NCBI RefSeq assembly: GCF_039822285.1
Contig: NZ_JBAJEY010000001.1
Span: forward strand, 496,001 to 560,000
Direction: 5' to 3'
Length of the DNA: 64,000 bases
Source of the DNA: Thiofaba sp039822285
GTDB taxonomy: Bacteria > Pseudomonadota > Gammaproteobacteria > Halothiobacillales > Halothiobacillaceae
Numbering within the stretch: the stretch's first letter is position 1; every line of letters starts with the position of its first letter. This document shows positions 26,015 to 33,700 of the stretch, in pieces. The notes under the pieces were generated by a model. The model worked only from the letters and a program-made list of their open reading frames with translations. It did no database searches and was not told the origin of the DNA. Position numbers and translations under genes: made by a program.

Positions 26015-26302
26015 TTACGACGGTAGACCTTCTCCCCCTTGAAGAGGGAGGGTTGCGGAGGGGGTGACGAGGGGACGCTCAGCCCCCTCTCCCCCGGCCC
26101 CTCCCCCACCAGGGGGGAGGGGGGTCATGGCCGTGCGGGCACCCCGAAAAACCGTCGCGAGCGGGCGGAGTGCAAGGAGCCCCGCAGCGAATCCCCTAGA
26201 CATATCAATTAGATAGGCGATGTATGAGCGAGGAAGCGACGCCGCAATCTGCCCGCGGGCTTGCGCCAGCTTCGCGTTCAGTAGGTTTTTCGAGGTGCCC
26301 AT
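26015..26302 (-). CDS. Possible 95-residue peptide between nasA and cysG
   Basis: A frame starts 5 bp after the nasA stop and runs to a stop just before cysG. Residues 1-56 (MGTSKNLLNAKLAQARGQIA, then YIAYLIDMSRGFAAGLLALR) look protein-like, with an amphipathic helix and a hydrophobic patch. The remaining 40 residues are Pro/Gly-rich and come entirely from a REP doublet. There is no obvious ribosome site and no family I recognise. It may be a small gene extended by the repeat, or non-coding. Confidence 0.3.
   Translation of the reverse strand: MGTSKNLLNAKLAQARGQIAASLPRSYIAYLIDMSRGFAAGLLALRPLATVFRGARTAMTPLPPGGGGAGGEGAERPLVTPSATLPLQGGEGLPS
26030..26125. repeat. REP-like inverted doublet upstream of cysG
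   Basis: Arms at 26030-26069 and 26082-26125 have CTCCCCCTTGA.GAGGGAG-type palindromes in opposite orientation. This is the closest-spaced pair in the window (12 bp between the arms). Confidence 0.8.
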
Positions 26303-26307
26303 GCGTG

Positions 26308-29118
26308 TCACGCCGCCGCCTCGCGCCGGTAAGCCAGGATCAAGGCCTTCAGCTCGGGGATGCAGGAGCCGCAGTTGGTGCCGCACTTGAGCGCGGCACC
26401 CAGGGCCTCGGCCGTGCTGCAACCCGCCTCGATCGCCTGGCGGATGGCGGTCTCGCCCACCCCAAAGCAGGAACAGACGATGCGCCCGCCATCACCTCCC
26501 CCTGCCGGGCTTCGTCCCGCCAGCAGGGCGAGGCGTCCGGCGTGGTCCACAGGCGGCTCACGCAGGGCGCGGGCCACGGCCTCGCGGTCGATGGCCGGCC
26601 GGCCGGGGGCGACGTAGAGGGCCGCGATGGCCCGCCCTTCGGCCCACAGCACGGCGTGGTAGTCCCTCCCCTGGGGATCGCCGGCCTCCTGCCGCACCCC
26701 TGACTCAGGCAAGCTCGCGGCCAGCCAGGTGCGCCAGTCCGGCACCGGGGCAGCGCCCGCAAGCTCGTAGCGGGTCATCCCCTCCACCGGCACCCTCACC
26801 CAGTAGGGCACACCGTCGAGGTCCGGCGCGGCGCGAGAGAACAGCACCGCCTGCCAGGCAGGCACCCAGGGCTCGATCCGCACCGGGGCATGCTTGGATT
26901 CGGGCTGGCCGGAGAGCGGGTCGGTCACCGCCGCGACCAGCGTGCCCATCCGCGCCTGGGTGGCGAACTGGCCATTCCAGTGCATGGGCACGAACAGCGA
27001 ACCGGGACGCTGGCCGGTGCTGACCCGGACGCGCGCCAGCATCCAGCCGGTGGTCGAGGTCAGCCGCGCCATCCCTCCCTCCGCCACCCCGACGCGCCGG
27101 GCATCCTCGGGATGGATCTCGCAGTACGGCTCATCGATGTGCTCAAGAAGGCGCGCCGCCTTGCCGGTGCGGGTCATGGTGTGCCACTGGTCGCGCACCC
27201 GTCCGGTATTGAGGACGAAGGGATAGCCCTCGCTTGGCACATGGACCGGCGGACGGGGGGTGATGGGGATCAGGCGCGCCCGGCCGCTCGGGGTGAAGAA
27301 GCGGCCGTCGGTGAACAGGCGTGGGGTGCCGCACCATGCTCCCCCGCTCTCTTGGGCAGAGGGGGACAGGGGTGAGGGTGAAACGACGCTTGAATCCGAT
27401 GTCTCCGGCCCGCCCGGCATCCCCCTCTCCCCATCCCTCCCCCGCCAGGGGGGAGGGGTCACACCCGTCATAGGCTCGACGAAAGACCTCACCGGCCACT
27501 GGATCGGCGTCAGGGCGTCGTAGGCCGCATCGCTGATGTCGGCCAGGGCGCTGATGTCGAAGGCCCGCCGGCCGCCGTTCTCGAAGCCCGAGAGTGCGGC
27601 ATGTTCGCGGAAGATCTCCGTCGGACGGGTGTAGGGGAAGGCCGCGCCAAAGCCCATGCGGCGCGCCACTTCGGTGATGATCCACCAGTCGTGGCGCGCC
27701 TCCCCAGGCGGGTTCAGAAAGCCGCGCTGGCGCGAGATGCGCCGCTCGGAGTTGGTCACCGTGCCGTCCTTCTCACCCCAGCCAGTGGCGGGCAGCAGGA
27801 TGTGGGCCAGGTGCGTGGTGTCGGTGTCACGCAGGATGTCGGACACCACCACCAGATCGCAGCCGGCCAGGGCCTGACGCACGGCATCGGCGTCCGGCAT
27901 CGACACCACCGGATTGGTCGCCATGATCCACACCGCCTTCACCCGTCCCTCGCCGATGGCACGGAACAGGTCCACCGCCTTCAGGCCAGGCGCCCGGGCG
28001 ATGGTCGGGCTGCCCCAGAAGCGCTGCACGCGCGCCACGTCCTCCGGGGCGAAGTCCATGTGCGCGGCGAGCTGGTTGGCCAGTCCTCCGACCTCGCGCC
28101 CGCCCATCGCGTTCGGCTGGCCGGTGATCGAGAACGGCCCCATGCCGGGGCGACCGATCCGCCCGCAGGCCAGATGGCAGTTGATGATGGCGTTGGACTT
28201 GTCCACCCCGCTGGAGGACTGGTTCACACCCTGCGAGTACAACGTCACCACCCTCTCGGTGTCGGCGTACTGACTGAAGAAGGACAGCACCTCCGCGAGC
28301 GGCAATTCGCAGGCCTCGGCCACCCGCACAGGCGTCCATTCACGCGCCGCGGCCAGCGCCTCGTCAAAACCCTCGGTGTGGGCATCGATGTAGGCGCGGT
28401 CGATGGCATGGGTGGCCGCAAGCCAGGCCAAAAGGCCGTTGAAGAGCACCGCATCGGTGCCGGGCTTGAGCGCAAGATGCAGGTCGGCCAGCTCGCAGGT
28501 CGCAGTACGACGCGGATCAATGACGACCACCCGCAGGCTTGGCCGGGCCCTCTTGGCCGCCTCGATGCGCTGAAAGACCACGGGGTGGGCCCAGGCGGTG
28601 TTGGAGCCGACCAGCACGATCAGCTCGGCCAGCCCCAGGTCTTCATAGCTACAGGGCACTGCATCCATGCCGAAGGCGCGCTTGTAGCCGACCACCGCGG
28701 AGGCCATGCACAGGCGCGAATTGGTGTCGATGTTGGCCGCGCCGATGTAGCCCTTCATCAGCTTGTTGGCGACGTAATAGTCCTCGGTCAGCAGCTGCCC
28801 GGAGACGTAGAAGGCCACCGCCTGCGGGCCGTGCTCACGGATGATGCGCGCAAAGCCCTCGGCCACCGCATCCAGCGCGGTGTCCCAATCCACCCGCTGG
28901 CCGCCCATTTCCGGGTGCAGCAGGCGCCCCTCAAGGCCGACCGTCTCGTGCAGGGCCGCGCCCTTCACGCACAGGCGGCCGAGGTTGGCGGGGTGGTGCG
29001 TGTCGCCTTTCACCCCCACCAGACGGCCATCCTCCAGGCGCGCCTGGACACCGCAGCCGACGCCGCAATAAGGGCAGGTGGTCAGGGCCGTGGCCGATAC
29101 TGGAATCCTCGTGCTCAT
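26308..29118 (-). CDS. nasA: Assimilatory nitrate reductase, catalytic subunit
   Basis: 936-residue cytoplasmic molybdopterin enzyme reducing nitrate to nitrite. The N-terminal [4Fe-4S] motif is CPYCGVGCGV with the fourth Cys in GRLCVKG. The bis-MGD domains (SRLCMASAVVGYKRAFG; LYSQGVNQSSSGVDKSN) and the C-terminal molydopterin-binding domain follow. The last 60 residues form a BFD-like [2Fe-2S] domain (CSCFGVGETAIRQAIEAGCS, then CGTNCGSC), the form of NasA that receives electrons through this domain. Residues about 552-593 are encoded by a REP doublet inserted in frame. The ATG at 29118 is preceded by GAGG and by an ANTAR-type leader. It heads the nasA-cysG-ybiB-mobA unit. Confidence 0.96.
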   Translation of the reverse strand: MSTRIPVSATALTTCPYCGVGCGVQARLEDGRLVGVKGDTHHPANLGRLCVKGAALHETVGLEGRLLHPEMGGQRVDWDTALDAVAEGFARIIREHGPQAVAFYVSGQLLTEDYYVANKLMKGYIGAANIDTNSRLCMASAVVGYKRAFGMDAVPCSYEDLGLAELIVLVGSNTAWAHPVVFQRIEAAKRARPSLRVVVIDPRRTATCELADLHLALKPGTDAVLFNGLLAWLAATHAIDRAYIDAHTEGFDEALAAAREWTPVRVAEACELPLAEVLSFFSQYADTERVVTLYSQGVNQSSSGVDKSNAIINCHLACGRIGRPGMGPFSITGQPNAMGGREVGGLANQLAAHMDFAPEDVARVQRFWGSPTIARAPGLKAVDLFRAIGEGRVKAVWIMATNPVVSMPDADAVRQALAGCDLVVVSDILRDTDTTHLAHILLPATGWGEKDGTVTNSERRISRQRGFLNPPGEARHDWWIITEVARRMGFGAAFPYTRPTEIFREHAALSGFENGGRRAFDISALADISDAAYDALTPIQWPVRSFVEPMTGVTPPPWRGRDGERGMPGGPETSDSSVVSPSPLSPSAQESGGAWCGTPRLFTDGRFFTPSGRARLIPITPRPPVHVPSEGYPFVLNTGRVRDQWHTMTRTGKAARLLEHIDEPYCEIHPEDARRVGVAEGGMARLTSTTGWMLARVRVSTGQRPGSLFVPMHWNGQFATQARMGTLVAAVTDPLSGQPESKHAPVRIEPWVPAWQAVLFSRAAPDLDGVPYWVRVPVEGMTRYELAGAAPVPDWRTWLAASLPESGVRQEAGDPQGRDYHAVLWAEGRAIAALYVAPGRPAIDREAVARALREPPVDHAGRLALLAGRSPAGGGDGGRIVCSCFGVGETAIRQAIEAGCSTAEALGAALKCGTNCGSCIPELKALILAYRREAAA
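27338..27462. repeat. REP-like inverted doublet inside nasA
   Basis: Arms at 27338-27380 and 27419-27462 are opposed palindromes of the same family (GGGGTGAGGGTG flank visible), about 38 bp apart. They are read in frame as a Pro/Ser/Gly-rich segment between the molybdopterin core and the C-terminal dinucleotide-binding domain. Confidence 0.8.
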
Positions 29119-29133
29119 GCGGACCTCGCAAAC

Positions 29134-29188
29134 AAAAAAGGCGCCCCGCACCCAACGCATCCATGTGCGCTGGGGGCAGGACGCCTTT
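29134..29188 (-). terminator. Attenuator terminator in the nasA leader
   Basis: Long imperfect stem (about 19 bp with one mismatch, outer arms AGGCG / CGCCT, apical loop ACATGGAT) followed by six T on the minus strand, 16 bp before the nasA start. Its 5' arm begins inside the loop of the upstream six-base-loop hairpin, so the two structures exclude each other. Confidence 0.85.
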
Positions 29189-29228
29189 GTCCTCACTCCA
29201 AGAAGACCCTCCCGCCTTTGGGAGGGTC
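29178..29228 (-). promoter_or_regulatory. ANTAR-protein target: tandem six-base-loop hairpins in the nasA leader
   Basis: Hairpin P1 (29205-29228) has a perfect 9-bp stem GACCCTCCC / GGGAGGGTC closing the loop AAAGGC. Hairpin P2 (29178-29193) has a 5-bp stem AGGAC / GTCCT closing the same loop AAAGGC. Both loops have A1 and G4, the conserved recognition bases of ANTAR antiterminators. P1 and P2 are 11 nt apart, and P2 overlaps the attenuator terminator. Confidence 0.85.
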
Positions 29229-29239
29229 AGGAAGGCTTA

Positions 29240-29255
29240 AGCATCTTTGATGCCA
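29240..29255 (-). promoter_or_regulatory. Sigma-54 promoter of nasA
   Basis: On the minus strand TGGCATCAAAGATGCT has the -24 GG and -12 GC exactly 10 nt apart. The predicted start at about 29229 falls immediately before hairpin P1, matching the nrtA leader. Confidence 0.7.
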
Positions 29256-29289
29256 AGTTGGAGGGTTTACAAAACCAAGGTTTTCTTGC

Positions 29290-29655
29290 TCCCCTCTCCC
29301 GCTTGCGGGAGAGGGGTTGGGGGTGAGGGAAAAGTCCCCCCCCTCAAGGCCGCCGTGATGCCAGGTTGGGCAAGGGGGTGAACCGGCCAAGGAGGGCCGG
29401 TTCAGCTTTGCCGGGGCAGGATGCCCCGTCAAAGCGGCCCCCTTGAACGGCCTGGCAGCACGGGAACCCGAAGGGCGGCCTTGCGGGGGCGCGTTCTTTT
29501 CGCCCCTTTTCTTGCGCGAACAAGAAAAGGGGCTCGCCCGCCACAACGAACATCGCTACGAAGCGCAAACCATGGAGGCGGGCGAAACAAGACCTCCAAC
29601 GGGAGAGAAAATCCCCCTCACCCCCAGCCCCTCTCCCGCAAGCGGGAGAGGGGGG
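29290..29655. repeat. Intergenic region with two opposed REP-like arms and further hairpins
   Basis: The gap between nirD and the nasA promoter has no convincing gene. REP-like arms at 29290-29329 and 29613-29655 are inverted relative to each other with about 285 bp between them. Inside are perfect inverted repeats at 29381-29402 (AACCGGCC, 6-base loop), 29412-29428 (CGGGGCA, 3-base loop) and 29503-29532 (12-bp stem CCCCTTTTCTTG, 6-base loop). Confidence 0.7.
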
Positions 29656-29739
29656 CAAGATAACCTTCCTTTGCCTTGCAGCCGGGCCGGGAAACTGTCG
29701 AGCTGCACCACCATGGTGCAGCCTGCCTCGCAACCGTGC

Positions 29740-30069
29740 TCAGACACGGATCAGCACCCGCCCCCCCTCGACCCTCACCGGCCAGGTGGCCACGCGCACG
29801 TCATCATCCTCCAGGCATTGCCCGTCGCGCAGGCGGTAGTGGTGCTTGTACATGGGCGAGGCGACCACGAGTTCCCCCCCCACATCGCCCACGATCCCGC
29901 GGGCGAGCACGTTGGCCCCGCTCTTGGGGTCGTGATGGGTTAAGGCAAACACCTGCTCCGGGGTGTCGGGCAGGTGAAAGAGGGCGATCTGCTGCCCGCC
30001 CACGCGGGCGGCGAGCCCGGCGTTGCGCGGCAGATCGTGCAGGGCGCAGAGGTCGATCCAGTCGTTCAT
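29740..30069 (-). CDS. nirD: Nitrite reductase small subunit
   Basis: 109-residue Rieske-fold small subunit of the NADH-dependent assimilatory nitrite reductase. Conserved block SGANVLARGIVGDVGGELVVASPMYKHHYRLRDGQCLED. The Cys/His ligands of true Rieske clusters are absent, as normal for NirD. Its ATG overlaps the stop of the amidotransferase gene by 4 bp. It is the last gene of the nrt-nir transcription unit. Confidence 0.94.
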   Translation of the reverse strand: MNDWIDLCALHDLPRNAGLAARVGGQQIALFHLPDTPEQVFALTHHDPKSGANVLARGIVGDVGGELVVASPMYKHHYRLRDGQCLEDDDVRVATWPVRVEGGRVLIRV

Positions 30070-30767
30070 GATTCTCTCGCGTGAAGGGTGAAGGCATCGA
30101 GCAGGGCGAACAGGGCGGCATGCATCGGGGCATAGGCTTCCCGTTCGGCCTGCATCCGGGCGGCGCCCTGCATCCAGCGCCCCTGGCCGGGCGGCGGGAT
30201 CAGGTAGCCGGCATCATCGCGGCAGAAGGCCTCGACCATCTCGGGCGTGGCCTCCAGATGGCATTGCAGGCCGAGGGCCAGACCCTCGGCGGCAAGGAAG
30301 GCCTGGTGGCGGCAGGCCGCACTGCTGGCAAGCAGGGTCGCGTGGGCGGGCAGCTCGAAGGTGTCGCCGTGCCAGTGCAGCACGTTCAGCTCCTCGGGCA
30401 AGGGAAGGGTCCGGGCCGTTTGGTAAATGGGCCAGAAGCCGACCTCGCGCTGGGCGTTCGCCTCGACCTTCGCGCCCAGGGCATGGGCGATCTGCTGGGC
30501 ACCAAGGCAGATGCCGAGCACCCTCCGGCCTTGAGCCAGCGCTGCCTTGATCAGGGCGCGCTCGTCGATGAGCCAGGGGTATTCCGCGGCGTCATGCACG
30601 CCCATGGCCCCGCCGAGCACGACCAAAAGGTCGAAGTCCCCCGGGTTCGGCAGCGCGGCACCATGATGGAGGTCGTGCATGGTGATGGCATGCCCGCGCG
30701 CCAGGGCCCAGTCGGCGATACGTCCCGGGCCCTCGTGGGGCATGTGCTGGAGGATGACGATGTCCAT
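30066..30767 (-). CDS. Class I glutamine amidotransferase-like protein
   Basis: 233-residue GATase1 domain protein. The nucleophile elbow is GICLGAQQIAHALG (Cys near residue 95). The catalytic His-Glu pair lies in QCHLEATPEMVE. The oxyanion segment VVLGGAMGVHD is present, so the triad looks intact. The start at 30767 has an AAGGAG site. It resembles GMP-synthase-like free-standing amidotransferases; the acceptor is unknown. It sits between nirB and nirD, 16 bp after the first and overlapping the second by 4 bp, so it is co-expressed with ammonium-forming nitrite reduction. Confidence 0.9.
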   Translation of the reverse strand: MDIVILQHMPHEGPGRIADWALARGHAITMHDLHHGAALPNPGDFDLLVVLGGAMGVHDAAEYPWLIDERALIKAALAQGRRVLGICLGAQQIAHALGAKVEANAQREVGFWPIYQTARTLPLPEELNVLHWHGDTFELPAHATLLASSAACRHQAFLAAEGLALGLQCHLEATPEMVEAFCRDDAGYLIPPPGQGRWMQGAARMQAEREAYAPMHAALFALLDAFTLHARES

Positions 30768-30783
30768 GGGGGTTCTCCTTGCC

Positions 30784-33700
30784 CTACGCGGCAGACCGCA
30801 GGGCCTTTTCTTCCGCGGTGGCCGGGCGGATCTGGCCGCGCTCCTCGACAAACACGATGCCCTCATCCGGCCCATCGCTGTTGACGAAGGAACGGAACAG
30901 CCGGACGCGGTCGGGATTTTCGAGGGTGGTCTTCCACTCGCACTGGTAAGTGTCCACCACGTGCTGCATCCGCGCCTCCAGCTCCGCGCCGATGCCCAGC
31001 GAGTCATGGAGGATGACATCGCGCAGGTAGTCGATGCCGCCTTCAAGGTTATCCATCCAGGTGCTGGTGCGCTGCAGACGGTCGGCGGTCTGGACGTAGA
31101 ACATCAGGAAGCGGTCGATGGTGCGAATGAGGGTTTCCTTGTCGAGATCGGCGGCGAACAGGTCGGCATGGCGCGGCTTCATGCCGCCATTGCCGCAGAC
31201 GTAGAGGTTCCAGCCCTTGTCGGTGGCGATCACCCCCACGTCCTTGCCCTGGGCCTCGGCGCATTCGCGGGTGCAGCCGGAGACGCCGAACTTGAGCTTG
31301 TGCGGGGCGCGCAGGCCCTTGTAGCGATTCTCCAGCTCGATGGCGAGTCCCACCGAGTCCTGCACGCCATAGCGGCACCAGGTGGAGCCGACGCAGGATT
31401 TCACCGTGCGCACGGACTTGCCATAGGCCTGGCCGGTCTCGAACCCGGCGTCGATCAGCGCCTTCCAGATCAGCGGCAACTGCTCCAGCCGCGCGCCGAA
31501 CAGGTCGATGCGCTGGCCGCCGGTGATCTTGGTGTAGAGGCCGTATGTCTTCGCCACCTGGCCGATGGCGATCAGCCCCTCCGGGGTGATCTCCCCGCCC
31601 GGGATCCGCGGCACCACCGAGTAGGTGCCGTCCTTCTGCATGTTGGCCAGGTAGCGGTCGTTGGTGTCCTGCAGGCCGAAGTGCTCCTCCTTGAGCACGT
31701 ACTCGTTCCACACCGAGGCGAGGATGGAGGCCACCGCGGGCTTGCAGACATCGCAGCCATGGCCCCTGCCATGACGGGCGAGCAGCTCGTCGAAGGTGCG
31801 GATGCAGCCGACCTTGACCAGGTGGAACAGCTCCTGACGTGAGTGGGGGAAGTGCTCGCAGAGGTCCTTTTTCACCTCCACCCCGCGCTGCGCCAGCTCA
31901 AAGTCCAGCACCTGCTTGACCAGCGCCGCGCAGCCACCGCAGCCGGTCGCGGCCTTGGTGCAGGCCTTGAGTTTGGCCACGGTGGTGCAGCCCCCCTCGA
32001 CCGCGGCGGTGATGTCGCCCTTGCTGACGTTGTGGCAAGAGCAGATCTGCGCGCTGGCGGGCAGCGCGGCCACGCCCAGGGCCTTGGGCGCGGCCCCATC
32101 GCGGGCGGGGAGGATCAGGGCATCCGGGTGCTCGGGCAATTCGATGCCGTTGAGCGCCATCTGCAACAGGGTGCCGTACTCGCTGGCATCGCCCACCAGC
32201 ACCGCGCCGAGCAGCCGCTTGGCCTCGCTGCAGACCACGATCTTCTTGTAGACCGCGTTCGGCCCGTCGACGTAGGTGTAGGCCAGGCTGCCGGGGGTGG
32301 CGCCATGCGCATCACCGATGGAGGCGACATCCACGCCGAGCAGCTTGAGCTTGGTGCTCATGTCCGCGCCGGTGAAGGCGGCCTCCCGGCCGGCCAGCGT
32401 CTCGGCCACCACCCGCGCCATCTGGTAGCCGGGGGCGACCAGGCCGAAGATCTGCCCATTCCACAAGGCGCACTCGCCGATGGCGAAGATGGCGGGGTCG
32501 GAGGTGCGGCACTGGTTGTCGATCACGATGCCGCCGCGCGGGCCGACCGCAAGGCCGCAGTCGCGCGCGAGCTGATCGCGCGGGCGGATGCCGGCGGAGA
32601 ACAGGATCAGGTCGGTTTCGAGCGACTCGCCATCGGCGAACTCCATGCGGTGGCGGTGCGCCTCGCCGACCACGATCCGCTGGGTGTTTTTGCCGGTGTG
32701 CACCCGCACCCCGAGCGCCTCGATCTTGCGCTTGAGCATGGCGCCGCCGCCCTCGTCGAGCTGCACCGGCATCAGGCGCGGGGCGAACTCGACCACATGG
32801 GTCTCAAGGCCAAGCTGGCGCAGGGCATTGGCCGCCTCCAGGCCCAGAAGCCCGCCGCCGACCACCACGCCGACCTTCGACTGCGCGGCCCAGCGGGTGA
32901 TGGCCTCCAGGTCCTCGATGGTGCGGTAGACCAGGCAGGCCTCGCGCTCCCGCCCCTCCAGCGGCGGCACGAAGGGGTAGGAGCCGGTGGCGAGCACCAG
33001 GAGGTCATACGGGGTTTCGTGCCCGCTACGATCGGTCACGCACTGGCGCACGCGGTCGATGGCGGTGATGGGCGTGCCCAGGCGCAGCTCGATGCCGTGC
33101 TGCTCGAAAAAGCCCTCAGGGACCAGCGACAGGTCCTCGGCCGTGCGCCCGCCGAAGTATTCGGACAGGTGCACGCGGTCATAGGCCGGGCGCGGCTCCT
33201 CGGCGAACACAATGATGCGGTGGCTGTGGTGCAGGCCGTGCTCGACCAGGCGCTCCAGCAGGTGGTGGCCGACCATGCCGTGACCGGCGACGATGAGGGT
33301 GGGCTTGTTCATGAGGGGGCTCCTCGCCGCGCATTCGGCGGACGGTTCGGGTTGGGCTAAGGCCAGGGCCTCGCCAAAGATGAGGGAGGGGCGCAGGGCG
33401 CTGAGGTCGCGGCCGGACTGCATCAGCTCGAAGTACCAGCCGCCATCGCGGGCATCGCCGTACAGCACGGCGCCAACAAGGCGGCCTGCCCGCAGCACCA
33501 GGCGGCGGTAGTGACCCGCGATGGGGTCGTGCAGGGTCAGCACCTCCTCCCCTGCCCCACCGTGGAAATCCCCGGCGGAGAAGACCTCGATGCCGGTGAC
33601 CTTCAGCCGCGTGGCCTGGGTGGGTGAACCTGCATAGCGGGCGGTGTCGTCGCCCGCGAGGATGCGCCCCAGCACCTCGGCCTGCTCCCACAGCGGGGCG

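Noticed and set aside
26005..26109. N-terminal extension of CysG through the REP doublet
   Set aside because: The upstream codons are palindrome-derived and the ATG at 26004 matches family N-termini, unlike the true in-frame insertions where both sides are conserved.
29138..29188. Apical loop ACATGGAT of the nasA attenuator as a third ANTAR recognition loop
   Set aside because: It is an eight-base loop (or CATGGA if one more pair forms, lacking A1). The two upstream hairpins satisfy the pattern and have the right overlap with the terminator.
29290..29655. Possible CRISPR array from repeated GC-rich units
   Set aside because: Only two copies here, in opposite orientation, spaced by about 285 bp; the unit recurs as doublets inside genes, which fits REP-like elements instead.
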